Shown: positions 35,801-47,710 of the stretch, piece by piece | Layout of the letters: the number at the start of each line of letters is the position of its first letter | Numbering within the stretch: position 1 is the stretch's first letter | Assembly (NCBI GenBank): GCA_024364735.1 | Contig: JAGFNQ010000947.1 | Location: 298,316 to 362,315 of the forward strand | Direction of reading: 5' to 3' | Source of the DNA: Boesenbergia rotunda | Lineage: Eukaryota; Streptophyta; Magnoliopsida; Zingiberales; Zingiberaceae | Length of the DNA: 64,000 nt | Notes under the pieces: generated by a model | The model's input: the letters and a program-made list of their open reading frames with translations, nothing else | Told to the model about the DNA's origin: nothing | The model's database searches: none | Made by a program: the position numbers and the translations under genes

Positions 35801-35865
35801 TCGGGTCTGCGCACGACAGTCGCGAGGGAGTGAGCTAGTGGGCTGAGTGATAGGGACGCAAACCT

Positions 35866-36464
35866 TTTTTTAAAAAATTAAAAAAATAAAAAAATCAAAT
35901 ATTATTTGTATAATTATAAAAAATAAAAATTAATTTTCCACTATAACCCCCCTAATTTATGAAACAACAATCCGGAGGCAATTCAGAGAATGAAGCAGCA
36001 AGGAAACCGGCATTTTCTGTCCGTACGCTGGAAAAAGGCTTTATTTACCATGGCAGTCGCCCTCCTTTTTTCACGTCCATTTCACCCGACAAGGAGATTC
36101 CACTTGTCTTCTTGTCCACCCAATTTCGACGTTGGTGATCCCACAGAAAACGAACTGATTTTGTTTCCTGTAAAGGTAAAGAAGAAAAGATGATATCTTC
36201 TTCAACAAACAAGCTGCGATCAGATTCCTGTATTTTCAGTATTAAAATTTTCATCTTTGTTTGTTTTTTATCAGAGATTTCACATTCTATTCTCACTGTT
36301 TCGGTGGGAAGACTACAGAGATGCTAAAGATGGTTGCTCTTTGTATATCGCTAGAACAGTTTGCTTTCAGAGAAACAATAATTGATGCAGGCGAATCTAA
36401 AAGGTAGAAGAGGCTTCTTCCTCAATTTCTCTCTGTTGCCGGCGTAGTAGTTGAGCACTTGAAC
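35866..36464. other. 3' flank of the BPS1-like gene
   Basis: AT-rich to about 35950, then mixed composition. It presumably includes the 3' UTR of the minus-strand gene that ends at 36465. No other coding motif. Confidence 0.4.
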
Positions 36465-37510
36465 TCAGTGGTGGCTGCAGATGGCCAGTAGCTTCTTCCT
36501 TCCCTCCACGATCTCATCGAAGAAGTCGTCCAGCTGCCCGATGAGGTTCTCAGTCCCGAACCGTAACGTCAAAAACCAGTCTTTTAGCCCTTCCAGCCTC
36601 TCCTTGAGCCTCCCTGCGTCGACGTCTGGTTCTGCCTCGGCCTTCTCCAGCTCCTCCTTCAGCTCCTCCGTCGCAGCCCGCGAGGCCCGGAACTCGTGCA
36701 TCAATGTTCCCGGACCGCCACCGAGCGCCTCCACCTCCCCCAGCAGCCTCTGTTGCAGTCTCGCCATGGGAGTGGCGTAGCCTCCGGCGTAGAAGGCAGA
36801 GCCGTCGAGGTTGCCCTGTTCGGGACAGCAATAGACCGATCCCCATAACAAGATTAAGAGAAGGAACGAGCTCACGTTCCTTAACGCGTATAACACTCCT
36901 CTGAAGCCGTTGAATCCGTAGAGCCTGGACTCCGAGAACGCCCTCTCGTCGTCCAACCGAAGCGAGTCCGGCTCCAATTTGGTCTCCGCCAACACCCTGT
37001 TCTCCTCCTCCAGTCTCATTGCTTCTCGCTTACAAAGTTTGATCGCTCGCAGCGCCTATTAGCGAAGGAAATCAGGTCAACTTGGAGAAAGATTTTCGAG
37101 GAGCCAAGGAAGTCGACCCGAACCTGAAGAGCGAGGTCGGGATTGGGATTCCGGTGCCAGACTTCGAGGGAAGAGACCATATCAGCTCCACGGGAGTTGT
37201 AACTCTCCATGCCGGCGACGCCAAGCTTGATGACATGGCAGACGTCCCAAAGGCGGGAGCTTTCGTCCATGTACTCGTCGAGCCACCGCTCACCGGCTGG
37301 CAGGTGGAGCTTCTTCACCAAGCCGATGAGCTGGGAGTGAAGCGAGCGGAGGAGAGCGACGGCACGCTGCAAAAACTGCAGCGACATGAAGGTGTTCGAC
37401 GAAAGGTCGAGTTCATCTAGGCCGGCCGAAAGGGAAGAGAAGAAGCCGTTGACGGAGTAAGGAGAAGGCCTCATGGCAATCGAGGAGGATGGTGGGTCGA
37501 GGTGAGCCAC
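36465..37510 (-). CDS. BYPASS1/ROH1-like plant protein, 325 aa, two exons
   Basis: Exon 1 (37510-37124, 129 codons) and exon 2 (37055-36465, 196 codons plus stop) are joined by a 68-bp intron in phase 0 (donor CAG|GTTCGG, acceptor AATAG|GCGCTG). Splicing joins LALQ to ALRAIKLCKREA, restoring the conserved block before RLEEENRVL. Recognisable blocks: FLQRAVALLRSLHSQL, GERWLDEYMDESSRLWD, YGFNGFRGVLYALRNVSS, a membrane-spanning-like segment (FLLLILLWGSVYCC, about 201-214), and C-terminal QLDDFFDEIVEGRKKLL with coiled-coil-like flanks. These features fit plant BPS1-like proteins; BYPASS1 affects root-to-shoot signalling, but the role of this subfamily is not established. It is the first intact host gene in the window. 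There are no close gene neighbours. Confidence 0.78.
37056..37123 (-). other. intron of the BPS1-like gene
   Basis: 68 bp with GT...AG ends on the minus strand. Without its removal the two reading frames do not join. Confidence 0.75.
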
Positions 37511-37910
37511 GGGAGGAGAGGAGATTTAATGAGATGAAAGGGGAAGGTCTGAGGACAATGATGGGTGTCTCCTGTGGGGGGAGAAGGATGATTAGGAATC
37601 TGCCATGTTGAGTTGTTTAGTGGCAGAAAGGAAGAGAGCTAGCTACTAAGTCATGGAAGTTAATTGGAACACAAAACTCATGACTTGTGTTCATTGTTCT
37701 CTTCTCCTTGGACTGCTGCTTCCTGTTCTCAGATTGGTTCAGGCCTTTTTAATTCCTCTCAGTGAGTGATGCATCTCCATGATGGGGTTGGAGTGGGTGG
37801 CGTGGGGGAAGCCACCACGATCTTTACTTCTCTTTCTGCTTCAAGTGGAGCGAGGGCCCTCTGCCTCAAGTGCTTTCATAGATTTTCTTCTTCTTATTTA
37901 TTTATTTATT

Positions 37911-37946
<36 letters not shown>

Positions 37947-39348
37947 CTTTGTTAGCCATAAATGATAAACAGATGGCGTTGTCTTTTAAATTTGACAATC
38001 GGTTCCATGGAACCTCCCCGTGATGATGAGCAGCTGCCGCACTTGTCGATTCAAGGAGGAAGAAATTCATTAACATACGAATCAGTGAATTCGACAAGGT
38101 AGGGCTTTGTCCGGCACTCAAATCAATTTGTTCTTCCTTATACTGCAACGAGAGGTGGGTCTTGGTGTTGCAGAAATTGCAGTGGTCTTGTCTTTGCTGA
38201 TTTTTATTTTTTACTTACCGTATGTAAGCTTGATATTATCCCAATTACATGTCATATTTTCGAAAGACTCCTCTATCTCTCTATCTTTATCATCAATTTC
38301 GTCCAAAATTTACTAATAAATTTGAAAAATTCTGAATTATTTTAAATAAAAATTAATATATTTCTGAAAATATTTTAATATATCTATATAACCGGATTTA
38401 AATTTATGGTGTGGATTGAGATCCGTGAATTAAATTAATAGCACATCTTCCAACTTTTACTCTACTAATTCAAAATTTTACTATTCTTAATTTATTTTAT
38501 CAAATTTAAATACGAGGGCATAAATATATTAATGAAGTTTTCTTGAATACACATAATTTTAGTTTGAATTGATTAAGAATACATTGTTCATGATCTGAAT
38601 TCTCTATATATTGATTCGGCTCTCAATTTATAGGTCATTAGTCAATTTCGTTTAAAATTGACTAACAAATCTATATCATTCAAAAATTAAAAAATTTAAT
38701 ATTTTTAAATCAGGGAGTTTTAGAAACTTGTCCTATATTTTATAACCAGTTTGTAATAAATTTTATTACATTGTTGTATGTTTAAAAATTGAAGTTGAAT
38801 ACGTGATTAATTTGAAAAATATCTAAATTTGCTGTGGAGAATGCTTTTTTTTTTTTACTCTCTCTTTTTGGAGAATAAAGAGCTCATTTGGTTGAAGGTT
38901 CGCTCTAAAGCTGCTAATATTTTAAGATGATCTCCCTTTTTTCAGATAGATCTGTAGCCATGTGAAAGAGACCCCTATTGAATTTTGCATAGCAAAGTTA
39001 GAGTTGGCTGTGGACGTTGATTGGTTGAGTTCTTTTCACCACTGTTCGACTGTAGAATTGAATAATAGGAACTGAGAAGGTAGAGGATGATGATGGTGTT
39101 CGCTTCAAACGGAGGTGTCAAAATCTGGATGTCTCCCTTAGTCGTAGAAATTAAAGGTGGGGATCTTTATTTGTCAAATAATTCAATTGGTTTTAATTGT
39201 ACTAGTTGTCGGCCCATGTGATATGACATTGTAGATAGCGCATTCACATGGCTCGACTTGAAGTTGGAACAATAACCACACACTCAAATTGGCGCGACTA
39301 CCCTAATGAACAAAATGAATGTTAAATTGACAAACATCTCCATTCACT
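37511..39348. other. promoter side of the BPS1-like gene and AT-rich spacer
   Basis: A (TTTA)n then (TTA)n microsatellite lies at about 37896-37946. The rest has no recognised feature. Confidence 0.5.
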
Positions 39349-39365
39349 ATGTAAGATACACATTG

Positions 39366-39616
39366 CCCCCGGGGCTATGGTACAGCGGTAGGATAACTAA
39401 TCGTTAACCCAGACATACGCGGTTCGATCTCCAACTACGGCGTATTTTGCAGGAATTTTTCATCCAAATGGGGCGCGAACCCTGGGACGCTGGGCTTTTA
39501 GATTGCCTACCGCGAACGCTTTCCGATCTACCCTGGTGACCGGTGGAAAACTTCCGTGGAGTCGGGCCGGTCACCCCATGTTCAATTTGTCTGCTACTTG
39601 GTTCATCATTTTTTTT
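39366..39616 (+). repeat. SINE copy 1 of a stack of three
   Basis: tRNA-derived SINE (GGGGCTATGGTACAGCGG start, B box GGTTCGATCTC), flanked by ATGTAAGATACACATTG at 39349-39365 and 39617-39633. Confidence 0.88.
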
Positions 39617-39633
39617 ATGTAAGATACACATTG

Positions 39634-39877
39634 GCCTCCGGGGTTATGGTGCAGCGGTAGGGTGATTAGTCGCTATCCCATACATCTACGGTTCGATCCC
39701 CAGCTACGGCGTATTTGCAGGAATTTTTCCTCCAAATAGGGCGCGAACCCTGGGATACTGGGCTTCTAGACCGCCCACCACGAGCGCTTCTCGATTTACC
39801 CTGGCGGCCGGTGGGAAACTTCCGTGAGGCCGGGCCGGTTGCCTGAGGTTAGAAAATCCTCATTAATCATTTTTTTT
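39634..39877 (+). repeat. SINE copy 2 of a stack of three
   Basis: Same family with B box GGTTCGATCCC. Flanked by the same 17-mer at 39617-39633 and 39878-39894. Confidence 0.88.
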
Positions 39878-39894
39878 ATGTAAGATACACATTG

Positions 39895-40133
39895 CCCCTA
39901 GAACAGCAGAAGGGTGACTAATCATCATCTCAAACATTCACAGTTTAATCCCCAACTACGGTGTATTTGCAAGAATTTTTCCTCCAAATGGGACGTGAAT
40001 CCAGAGACACTGAGCTTTTAGACCGTCTGTCGTGAGTGCTTCCCGATTTATCCTGGTGGGCCGTGAAAAATTTTCATAGGACCGGACCAGTCACATGAGG
40101 TTTGAAGTTATCCAACCTCATTAATCATTTTTT
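39895..40133 (+). repeat. SINE copy 3 of a stack of three (degenerate)
   Basis: A more mutated copy (B box reads AGTTTAATCCC). Flanked by the same 17-mer on the left and a decayed version, ATATAAGATACATGTTA, at 40134-40150. Confidence 0.8.
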
Positions 40134-41160
40134 ATATAAGATACATGTTACCCAACTTGATTAATTATTTTTGTTTCCTATAAGATACTAGTGAAGAAAA
40201 AAAATACTAGTGCCATTATGAATTTGGTTGAGTTGGTATTTAGATGATATATTATCATAGTATAGTAGGAATTGAATTTTCGAGGGAATAATTTTTTAAA
40301 GGATAAAATCTTTGCCACCTAAAAAGACGATCATGATTTATCTCCTTCTCAATGCCTTGGGTGAGTGTGGAGGGACATTTGGGATAAACACATTATCTTA
40401 TCCGTAACTAAAGTGCAATGGTTAGGCTCTCTAAATAATTAATCATACATTTAAGGTTTGAATCTCAACTGTATTACAGAGAGTACTTTTGATTTATCTT
40501 GATATTCGATGAAAAACTTTCATGAGTCAAATCAGTTACCTGCAAGATTAATTCATTTGAAAAGCTAGCTAGATAACTGGATTACCCAAAAAAAAAAAGA
40601 AAGAGAGTATGGTACTAGCAATATCATCATCAATAGCACTGTCTAAAATTTTCTATGACAAAAGTTAAGAACTTTGTCATAATTCATGAACTTGTAAATC
40701 TTGCAGTCTAGGAGTCAAACTTGACGAAGCTAGTATATCCGTCTTCCCATATGTCAGCCACAACATTTGAGCTAGTAATCTCCGTGATTTATCTCTTTCG
40801 TATTAACCCTGGGATGTGTTGGCGGGGGCCCTGGGGTGAGTGAATCACCTTTACCTTTTGCCATCGTAAATTTATAAATCTTGCCCCCACAAATTGGCGT
40901 AGTTGATATATTTATGAGTGTTTGCTATAAAAGATTTTGGAGTAAATTTTCAACGGATACAAAATATCTCGTTGGGTGCTTTACCTCCCCCATGCAAAGG
41001 ACCATTGTGATAAGACAAAATATCTCTCATGATTTACCTGCCTGTATCTTGCTGTGGGACCAATGATACTAGGTTGTTTGGGGTGGACGATATCATCTTT
41101 TTGCACCAATGAACTTGTAAATCTTTGCCCTTGGAACTATGGTGCGATAGTAAGAGGTGG
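40034..41160 (+). repeat. tandem duplication, copy 1 (1127 bp)
   Basis: Nearly identical to 41161-42293, with scattered substitutions and small indels. It contains a SINE-like repeat with the GTGATTTATCTC and GGGGGCCCTGGGGTGAGTG modules. Non-coding. Confidence 0.92.
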
Positions 41161-42293
41161 GAGTGCTTCCCGATTTATCCTGGTGGGCGGTGAAAAATTT
41201 TCATAGGACCGGACCAGTAACATGAAGTTTGAAGTTATCCAACCTCATTAATCATTTTTTATGTAAGATACATGTTACCCAACTTGATTAATTATTTTTG
41301 TTTCCTATAAGATACTAGTGAAGAAAAAAAATACTAGTGCCCTTATGAATTTGGTTGAGTTGGTATTTAGATGATATATTATCATAGTATAGTAGGAATT
41401 GAATTTTCGAGGGAATAATTTTTTAAAGGATAAAATCTTTGCCACCTAAAGAGACGTCACTCGATCATGATTTATCTCCTTCTCAATGCCTTAGGTGAGT
41501 GTGGAGGGACATTTGGGATAAACACATTATCTTATCCGTAACTAAAGTGCAATGGTTAGGCTCTCTAAATAATTAATCATACATTTAAGGTTTGAATCTC
41601 AACTGTATTGTAGAGAGTACTTTTTGATTTATCTTGATATTCGATGAAAAACTTTCATGAGTCAAATCAGTTACCTGCAAGATTAATTCATTTGAAAAGC
41701 TAGCTAGATAACTGGATTACCCAAAAAAAAAAAAAGAGAGAGAGAGTATGGTACTAGCAATATCATCATCAATAGCACTGCCTAAAATTTTCTATGACAA
41801 AAGTCAAGAACTTTGTCATAATTCATGAACTTGTAAATATTGCAGTCTAGGAGTCAAACTTGACGAAGCTAGTATATCCGTCTTCCCATATGTCAGCCAC
41901 AACATTTGAGCTAGTAATCTCCGTGATTTATCTCTTTCGTATTAACCCTGTGATGTGTTGGCGGGGGCCCTGGGGTGAGTGAATCACCTTTTGCCATCGT
42001 AAATTTATAAATCTTGTCCCCACAAATTGGCGTAGTTGATATATTTATGAGTGTTTGCTATAAAAGATTTTGGAGTAAATTTTTAACGGATACAAAATAT
42101 CTCGTTGGGTGCTTTACCTCCCCCATGCAAAGGACCATTGTGATAAGATAAAATATCTCTCATGATTTACCTGCCTGTATCTTGCTGTGGGACCAATGAT
42201 ACTAGGTTGTTTGGGGTGGACGATATCATCTTTTTGCACCAATGAACTTGTAAATCTTTGCCCTTGGAACTATGGTGCGATAGTAAGAGGTGG
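41161..42293 (+). repeat. tandem duplication, copy 2 (1133 bp)
   Basis: Second copy of 40034-41160. Its left junction (41118-41270) is a chimera: SINE 5' half of the 42260 type fused to SINE 3' half of the 39895 type. Confidence 0.92.
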
Positions 42294-42779
42294 GACGAGT
42301 TCCTTAGGTAACGATGATTCAAATTTTACTCGTGACATATTTACACTTGGAGAGTTTAAAAAACTTATGGCATGAACTGTCTATTAAGACTCATTTGTAT
42401 TTCTCAATTTATCCTAATAATTAATGAAAATTTTTTATAGAATCGGTCTGATCATCTCTAGAATTAATCTAATCATAAGAGTTGAATATATCTATTATCC
42501 AAAAACAAAAAAAATATACTAGCAATATCATGAACAATAGCAATGTCAAATAATGTACATCAAGCTAATACCAATATTGTATTCTATGACAAAAAGATCA
42601 CCTTATAATACTTCAACAACTTTATCACAATTCATGAAATTGTAAATCTTTTTATTTGGGGCCATAAATGAATTAAATATTTATAAATAAATTTAATGTT
42701 TTGCATAAGAACTCATTTATATTTGTTAAATATACATAAGGTAATTAAATAAATAATCTTGAATAACTCATTTAACTAA

Positions 42780-42822
<43 letters not shown>

Positions 42823-44330
42823 GTTAATATTCATGAATAAAGATTGTGGGTCCTCATGGGTGTCTATTTAGCTAAAAAGTGATATATTTGCTAAAATAGA
42901 GCATAAATCAATTCCCGGTGGACGCTTGTTTTCGAGGAAAAATTTTTCTCACCCCTTAATCATTTGGCGGTTAACTATAAGTTGACTCCGTAATTTACGT
43001 ACTTCTGTTCACATAACTTGTGATAGACTGTGAGGGACGTTTGAGATGAGTGTAATGATCTTTGCTATAATGAATATAGAATGGGCTTTATTCATGAATA
43101 ATATTTAATTAACAAAACTTAATTATGAATCATCTTCATTAATAAATCTCTTATCAAATTTATAAATAAATAAAAAATTCTCAAAATAAACAAATAAGTT
43201 TGGAACATTAAACTCACTGGCTAACCAAACAAACTTAAAACTATAAAATTTTTAAACAATTATATATACAAGCTCAAATATCTAAATGAAACTAGTTCAC
43301 ATTTGTCCTTAAGCTAAAAAAAATAAAACTTAACTTAAATAACTATTTTAATGGTTTAATTTATTTTAGACTCAACTTTACCTAACTGATTTATTACTTT
43401 ATCAAATAAATTTGAACAATACAAATTTAATCCGACTTGCTCATTTAGAGAGTCTTATTTCTATTCTAAAGTGGACAAAGAGGATAACTATATGCATACC
43501 ATTCTAGCTATTTACTTTTCCATTTGGCATGACTAAGGATATATATTCGATGGATAAATATCAGATACACAGTTAGTCTTGACACTATTAACTCAACTAT
43601 ATGGGAGAAATAGTGAAATATTTTTTCTAACAAATTATATTTATGTTGACAATTGTAATATAATATTTTATTTATGTTGACAATTATAATATAATATTTT
43701 ATTTTCGACATGGTATCATTTTAATTATTGATTCTTATGATCTAATCATCTTAAAAAATCATTGAGAGGACCTCTCATACGTATCATACTTATCTTCTCT
43801 GTTTTCCCCCTTCATTTAATTCTACTTTGTCTTCACATCACTGGATTTGATGATACTTTACCTCTTTCTCCCATGTCACATACATCGTCATCTTAGTCCC
43901 ACGAATTAACATAGTTAATATTTATATATGACATTATTGTAATAAGTCAAACGATCGCTGTGCTGGATAAAATCGTCTGTGATTTACCTTCTTTTCAACT
44001 CACATAGAACAATCGTAAAGAAGCACTAACGATGAGGATTATTATCAATTACTATAGCATACACCACCATGTCAAAGTGTCTTATCCTATCAAAGTGTCT
44101 TAGGAGTGTTAAATATGGAGATATATATTATCTCAGATTTCAGATTCGAGTCCTCTTAGTGACTAATATTTATTGATCGAGAGATTATTATCAATAATAT
44201 GCGAGATATTATTTTAATAATTATGCTCTTATCAATCAGTAGTACTATGCCTCCAAAAATTCCAGAAAAGGATTTCTGATAAAGGGGATCATTTCGACGG
44301 TGGGGCTAATCACTATAAAAAGTTTACCCA
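42294..44330. other. AT-rich spacer with repeat scraps
   Basis: The SINE begun at about 42258 continues to about 42480. A (TA)n microsatellite lies at 42786-42819. Degenerate copies of the SINE-like module seen at 40.8 and 41.9 kb occur around 42900-43080 and 43850-44030. No gene. Confidence 0.5.
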
Positions 44331-44337
44331 TTCTAAT

Positions 44338-44535
44338 TTGTCCTCACGGGCTGACTCGGTTGGTAAGGCGTCTGACTGCTTGTATCGGAGGTCTCAGGTT
44401 CGAGAGTCGTCAGTCCCATATTGGGTAAAATCCTCGTTTGTTGGCTTAAATTTTCTCGGTCTCAGGCGCCTTAAAATCATAATTTATCCCCTCTGGATAC
44501 TTGTGAGTCAGAATCAAAAGCCGTTAAGGTGACGG
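44338..44535 (+). repeat. tRNA-derived SINE, second family
   Basis: Begins with a tRNA-like half (GGGCTGACTCGGTTGGTAAG, then GCGTCTGACTGCT) and a B box (CAGGTTCGAGAGTCG), followed by a non-tRNA body. The first part resembles a plant tRNA but lacks a proper 3' acceptor half, so it is not a functional tRNA gene. Confidence 0.72.
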
Positions 44536-44814
44536 TTCCACTTTTTTACATTGTATTTTGTGTATCATAGACATCCATTTACGACAACGAATCCAAACCC
44601 GACTTACATTAAAACACACGACATGACGCCATATCTCCTCGACTTTTTCTCTTTTCTCCTAGTAATAGATTTTGTATGGAGAAGAATTTTACTATAATCA
44701 ATGTACATCGTACAAACATCTACGCCTAGCATCAATAAAAATTTTATTTGTTTTAGGTAACGATTGATTCTAGTGTAATGGCATATGCTTTACATGTCAT
44801 CAAACATGGCATGT

Positions 44815-45170
44815 GATCGGTCGTCAAACGCGAGCTACGATTGGCCATGGAGCGCGAGCAGCGGTCAATCGTTGAGCTCGAGCAGCAAGGGCGGTGCCGG
44901 CTTGGCGTCATCGTCGTTCCTTCATGCGGAAGGCTCGCTGAGGGCCGGAGGTAGCAGGCGGCTCACTGACTGTTGAGCTCGAGTAGCGGCGCAGTCGGTC
45001 GTCGAGCGCGAGTAGCAAGGATGGTGCTGGCTCGGCGTTGCCATCGTTCCTTCGTGTGGAAGGCTCACCGGAGGCGAAGGTGGCAGGCAGCTTACCGGCC
45101 GTCGAGCGCGAGCAACGAGATAGTCGGTCGTCGAGCGCGAGCGGGGGGCAGCAACGGCGACGGGCACATG
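44815..45170. repeat. GC-rich minisatellite
   Basis: Two diverged tandem units of about 130 bp (from GGCGGTGCCGGCTTGG and GGATGGTGCTGGCTCGG) with many copies of GTCGAGCGCGAG. The open frames on both strands are repeat artefacts. Confidence 0.7.
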
Positions 45171-45179
45171 ATCACGTGC

Positions 45180-45396
45180 GAGAGTGATAGGGACAGCTGT
45201 TTTTTTTAAACTTGGGTTTTTTGATTAAAATTTTGGTCAATTTAATCAATCCAAAAAAAAAAAAATAATAACACCTAATCTAGATGACCGATTCGATTTC
45301 ACAAAAATTTTTCATCGATCGCTAAGATAAATCGAAAAATGCTCGCGATGAGCGACCCAAAAACTTAACATGTTGCGTACCATTTAAAAGAAACAA
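45180..45396. other. short spacer, nothing recognised
   Basis: Mixed AT-rich sequence between the minisatellite and the foldback element. It includes a weak SINE 3'-like phrase near 45290-45350. Confidence 0.4.
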
Positions 45397-45810
45397 TTTA
45401 ATCAACGGCAATTTACCAAAAGGCGCACCCAAAAATGGATATTTACCAAAAGACGTCTCATGGTTTCAATGTTACCAAAGGGCGCACATATTTTAGTAAA
45501 CTTCCTCTTATACCCCTACTGTCAATCAAGTACTGCATGCAATTCTCTTTCCCTTTCTCTTTCTCTTTGTCAGTAACGAATTTCGAGATGAACCATAAAA
45601 AGATGTTCCTTTATATTTTGATAATAATATTATGGAACCTTTCTCAAAACAAAAAAATATTGAAATTAATTAAAATATTTTTATTAAATAAAAACTAAAA
45701 GAACATTTCAGCCGCCCACGTTGGGCCTGAAATGGTTCCATTTCAGGCCCAACGTGGGGCTGAAATGTTTCCATTTCAGGCCTAACGTGCCCAATATTAA
45801 GGGCATTTTC

Positions 45811-46270
45811 TCGATTCTTTGTTATTACATTTTAACACCTCGGAGAAGTCCAAATAAACAATGGATAGCAAATTTGAACTCCTTGTAACCTCAGAAATCC
45901 ACAGGAACTGAAATTTTTACAATCGGAGCTCTCTAGGTCAATCAGTGGCCTTTTGGAGTCATTGGGGCCTAAAATGAAAAAATTTCAGGGCCACGTTGGG
46001 CCTGAAATGGAACATTTCAGGCCCAATGTGGGCCTGAAATGTTTAATGGAAACATTTCAGGCCCACGAAATGGAAACATTTCAGGCCCACGTTGGGCCTG
46101 AAATTTTTCTATTTCAGGCCCCAATGACTCCAAAAGGCCACTGATTGACCTAGAGAGCTCCGATTGTAAAAATTTCAGTTCCTGTGGATTTCTGAGGTTA
46201 CAAGGAGTTCAAATTTGCTATCCATTATTCATTTGGACTTCTACGAGGTATTAAAATGTAATAATGAAGA
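45811..46270. repeat. secondary palindrome within the left arm
   Basis: Sequence from CACCTCGGAGAAGTCC to CTGAAATTTTTACAATCGG is mirrored from CCGATTGTAAAAATTTCAG to GGACTTCTACGAGG, centred near 46040. A matching structure lies in the right arm (about 48060-48430). Confidence 0.88.
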
Positions 46271-46340
46271 ACCGAGAAGAAATCACACATTAGGCCTTTT
46301 AGGGTCATTGGGCCTGAAATGGTTGGACACCTATTGCATT

Positions 46341-47100
46341 GGTGATATCTAATATATAGATGTTTGGACACCTAAAATATCATCTCCTACCTCTGACCTC
46401 TCTATTCATATGAAATTTTCAGAAATCCAGATATGGGAGGTCCATCAGTGAGTTTTGACCAAAACTCACTGATATTTCTAAACTACTTTTATTTGATTGG
46501 TGATATCTAATATATAGATGGTTGGACACCTAAAACATCATCTCCTACCTCTAACCTCTCTATTCATATGGAATTTTCAGAAATCCAGATATGGGAGGTC
46601 CATCAGTGGGTTTAGGTCAAAACTCACTGATATTTCTAAACTACTCCTATTTGATTGGTGATATCTAATATATAGATGTTTGGACACCTAAAACATCATC
46701 TCCTACCTCTAACCTCTCTATTCATATGGAATTTTCAGAAATCCAGATATGGGAGGTCCATCAGTGAGTTTTGACCAAAACCCACTGATATTTCTAAACT
46801 ACTCCTATTTGATTGGTGATATCTAATATATAGATGGTTGGACACCTAAAACATCATCTCCTACCTCTAACCTCTCTATTCATATGGAATTTTCAGAAAT
46901 CCAGATATGGGAGGTCCATCAGTGGGTTTTGGTCAAAACTCACTGATATTTCTAAACTACTCCTATTTGATTGGTGATATCTAATATATAGATGTTTGGA
47001 CACCTAAAACATCATCTCCTACCTCTAACCTCTCTATTCATATGGATTTTTCAGAAATCCAGATATGGGAGGTCCATCAGTGAGTTTTGACCAAAACTCA
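46341..47100 (+). repeat. 158-bp tandem array, left arm
   Basis: GGTGATATCTAATATATAG starts at 46341, 46499, 46657, 46815 and 46973, an exact 158-bp period over five units. Confidence 0.95.
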
Positions 47101-47109
47101 GTGGGTTTT

Positions 47110-47710
47110 CAGAAATATCAGTGGGTTTTGGTCAAAACTCACTGATGGACCTCCCATATCTGGATTTCTGAAAATTCCATATGAATAGAGAGGTTAGAGG
47201 TAGGAGATGATGTTTTAGGTGTCCAAACATCTATATATTAGATATCACCAATCAAATAGGAGTAGTTTAGAAATATCAGTGAGTTTTGACCAAAACCCAC
47301 TGATGGACCTCCCATATCTGGATTTCTGAAAATTCCATATGAATAGAGAGGTTAGAGGTAGGAGATGATGTTTTAGGTGTCCAAACATCTATATATTAGA
47401 TATCACCAATCAAATAGGAATATCAGTGAGTTTTGACCAAAACCCACTGATGGACCTCCCATATCTGGATTTCTGAAAATTCCATATGAATAGAGAGGTT
47501 AGAGGTAGGAGATGATGTTTTAGGTGTCCAACCATCTATATATTAGATATCACCAATCAAATAGGAGTAGTTTAGAAATATCAGTGAGTTTTGGTCAAAA
47601 CTCACTTATGGACCTCCCATTCTGGATTTCTGAAAATTTCATATGAATAGAGAGGTCAGAGGTAGGAGATGATATTTTAGGTGTCCAAACATCTATATAT
47701 TAGATATCAC
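47110..47710 (-). repeat. 158-bp tandem array, right arm (inverted)
   Basis: The same unit in reverse, with the landmark at 47228, 47386, 47533 and 47690. Four units, one shortened to 147 bp. Confidence 0.95.

Larger units (their letters stand above)
32860..35809 (-). mobile_element. structurally complete hAT element, 2950 bp
   Basis: Terminal inverted repeats TAGACCCGACCACGG and CAGACCCGACCACGG (reverse complement of the right end) differ only at the first base. Perfect 8-bp duplications CGCACGAC lie at 32852-32859 and 35810-35817. It contains one uninterrupted transposase gene and dense subterminal repeats at both ends. Everything needed for autonomous transposition appears present, subject to the zinc-finger change noted for the gene. 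Confidence 0.96.
32665..35865 (+). repeat. dispersed repeat, copy split by the hAT element
   Basis: The two halves (32665-32859 and 35810-35865) together match 18755-18990. The break coincides exactly with the hAT target duplication. Confidence 0.85.

Noticed and set aside
36481..36780. 99-codon Ser-rich plus-strand open frame
   Set aside because: Antisense shadow of exon 2 of the BPS1-like gene.
44338..44410. tRNA-like sequence
   Set aside because: Only the 5' half and B box resemble a tRNA; the sequence continues as a SINE body with no acceptor stem.
46341..47710. Regular 158-bp repeats considered as a CRISPR-like or satellite array
   Set aside because: Units are contiguous without spacers, lie in inverted arms of a bounded element, and the genome is plant nuclear.
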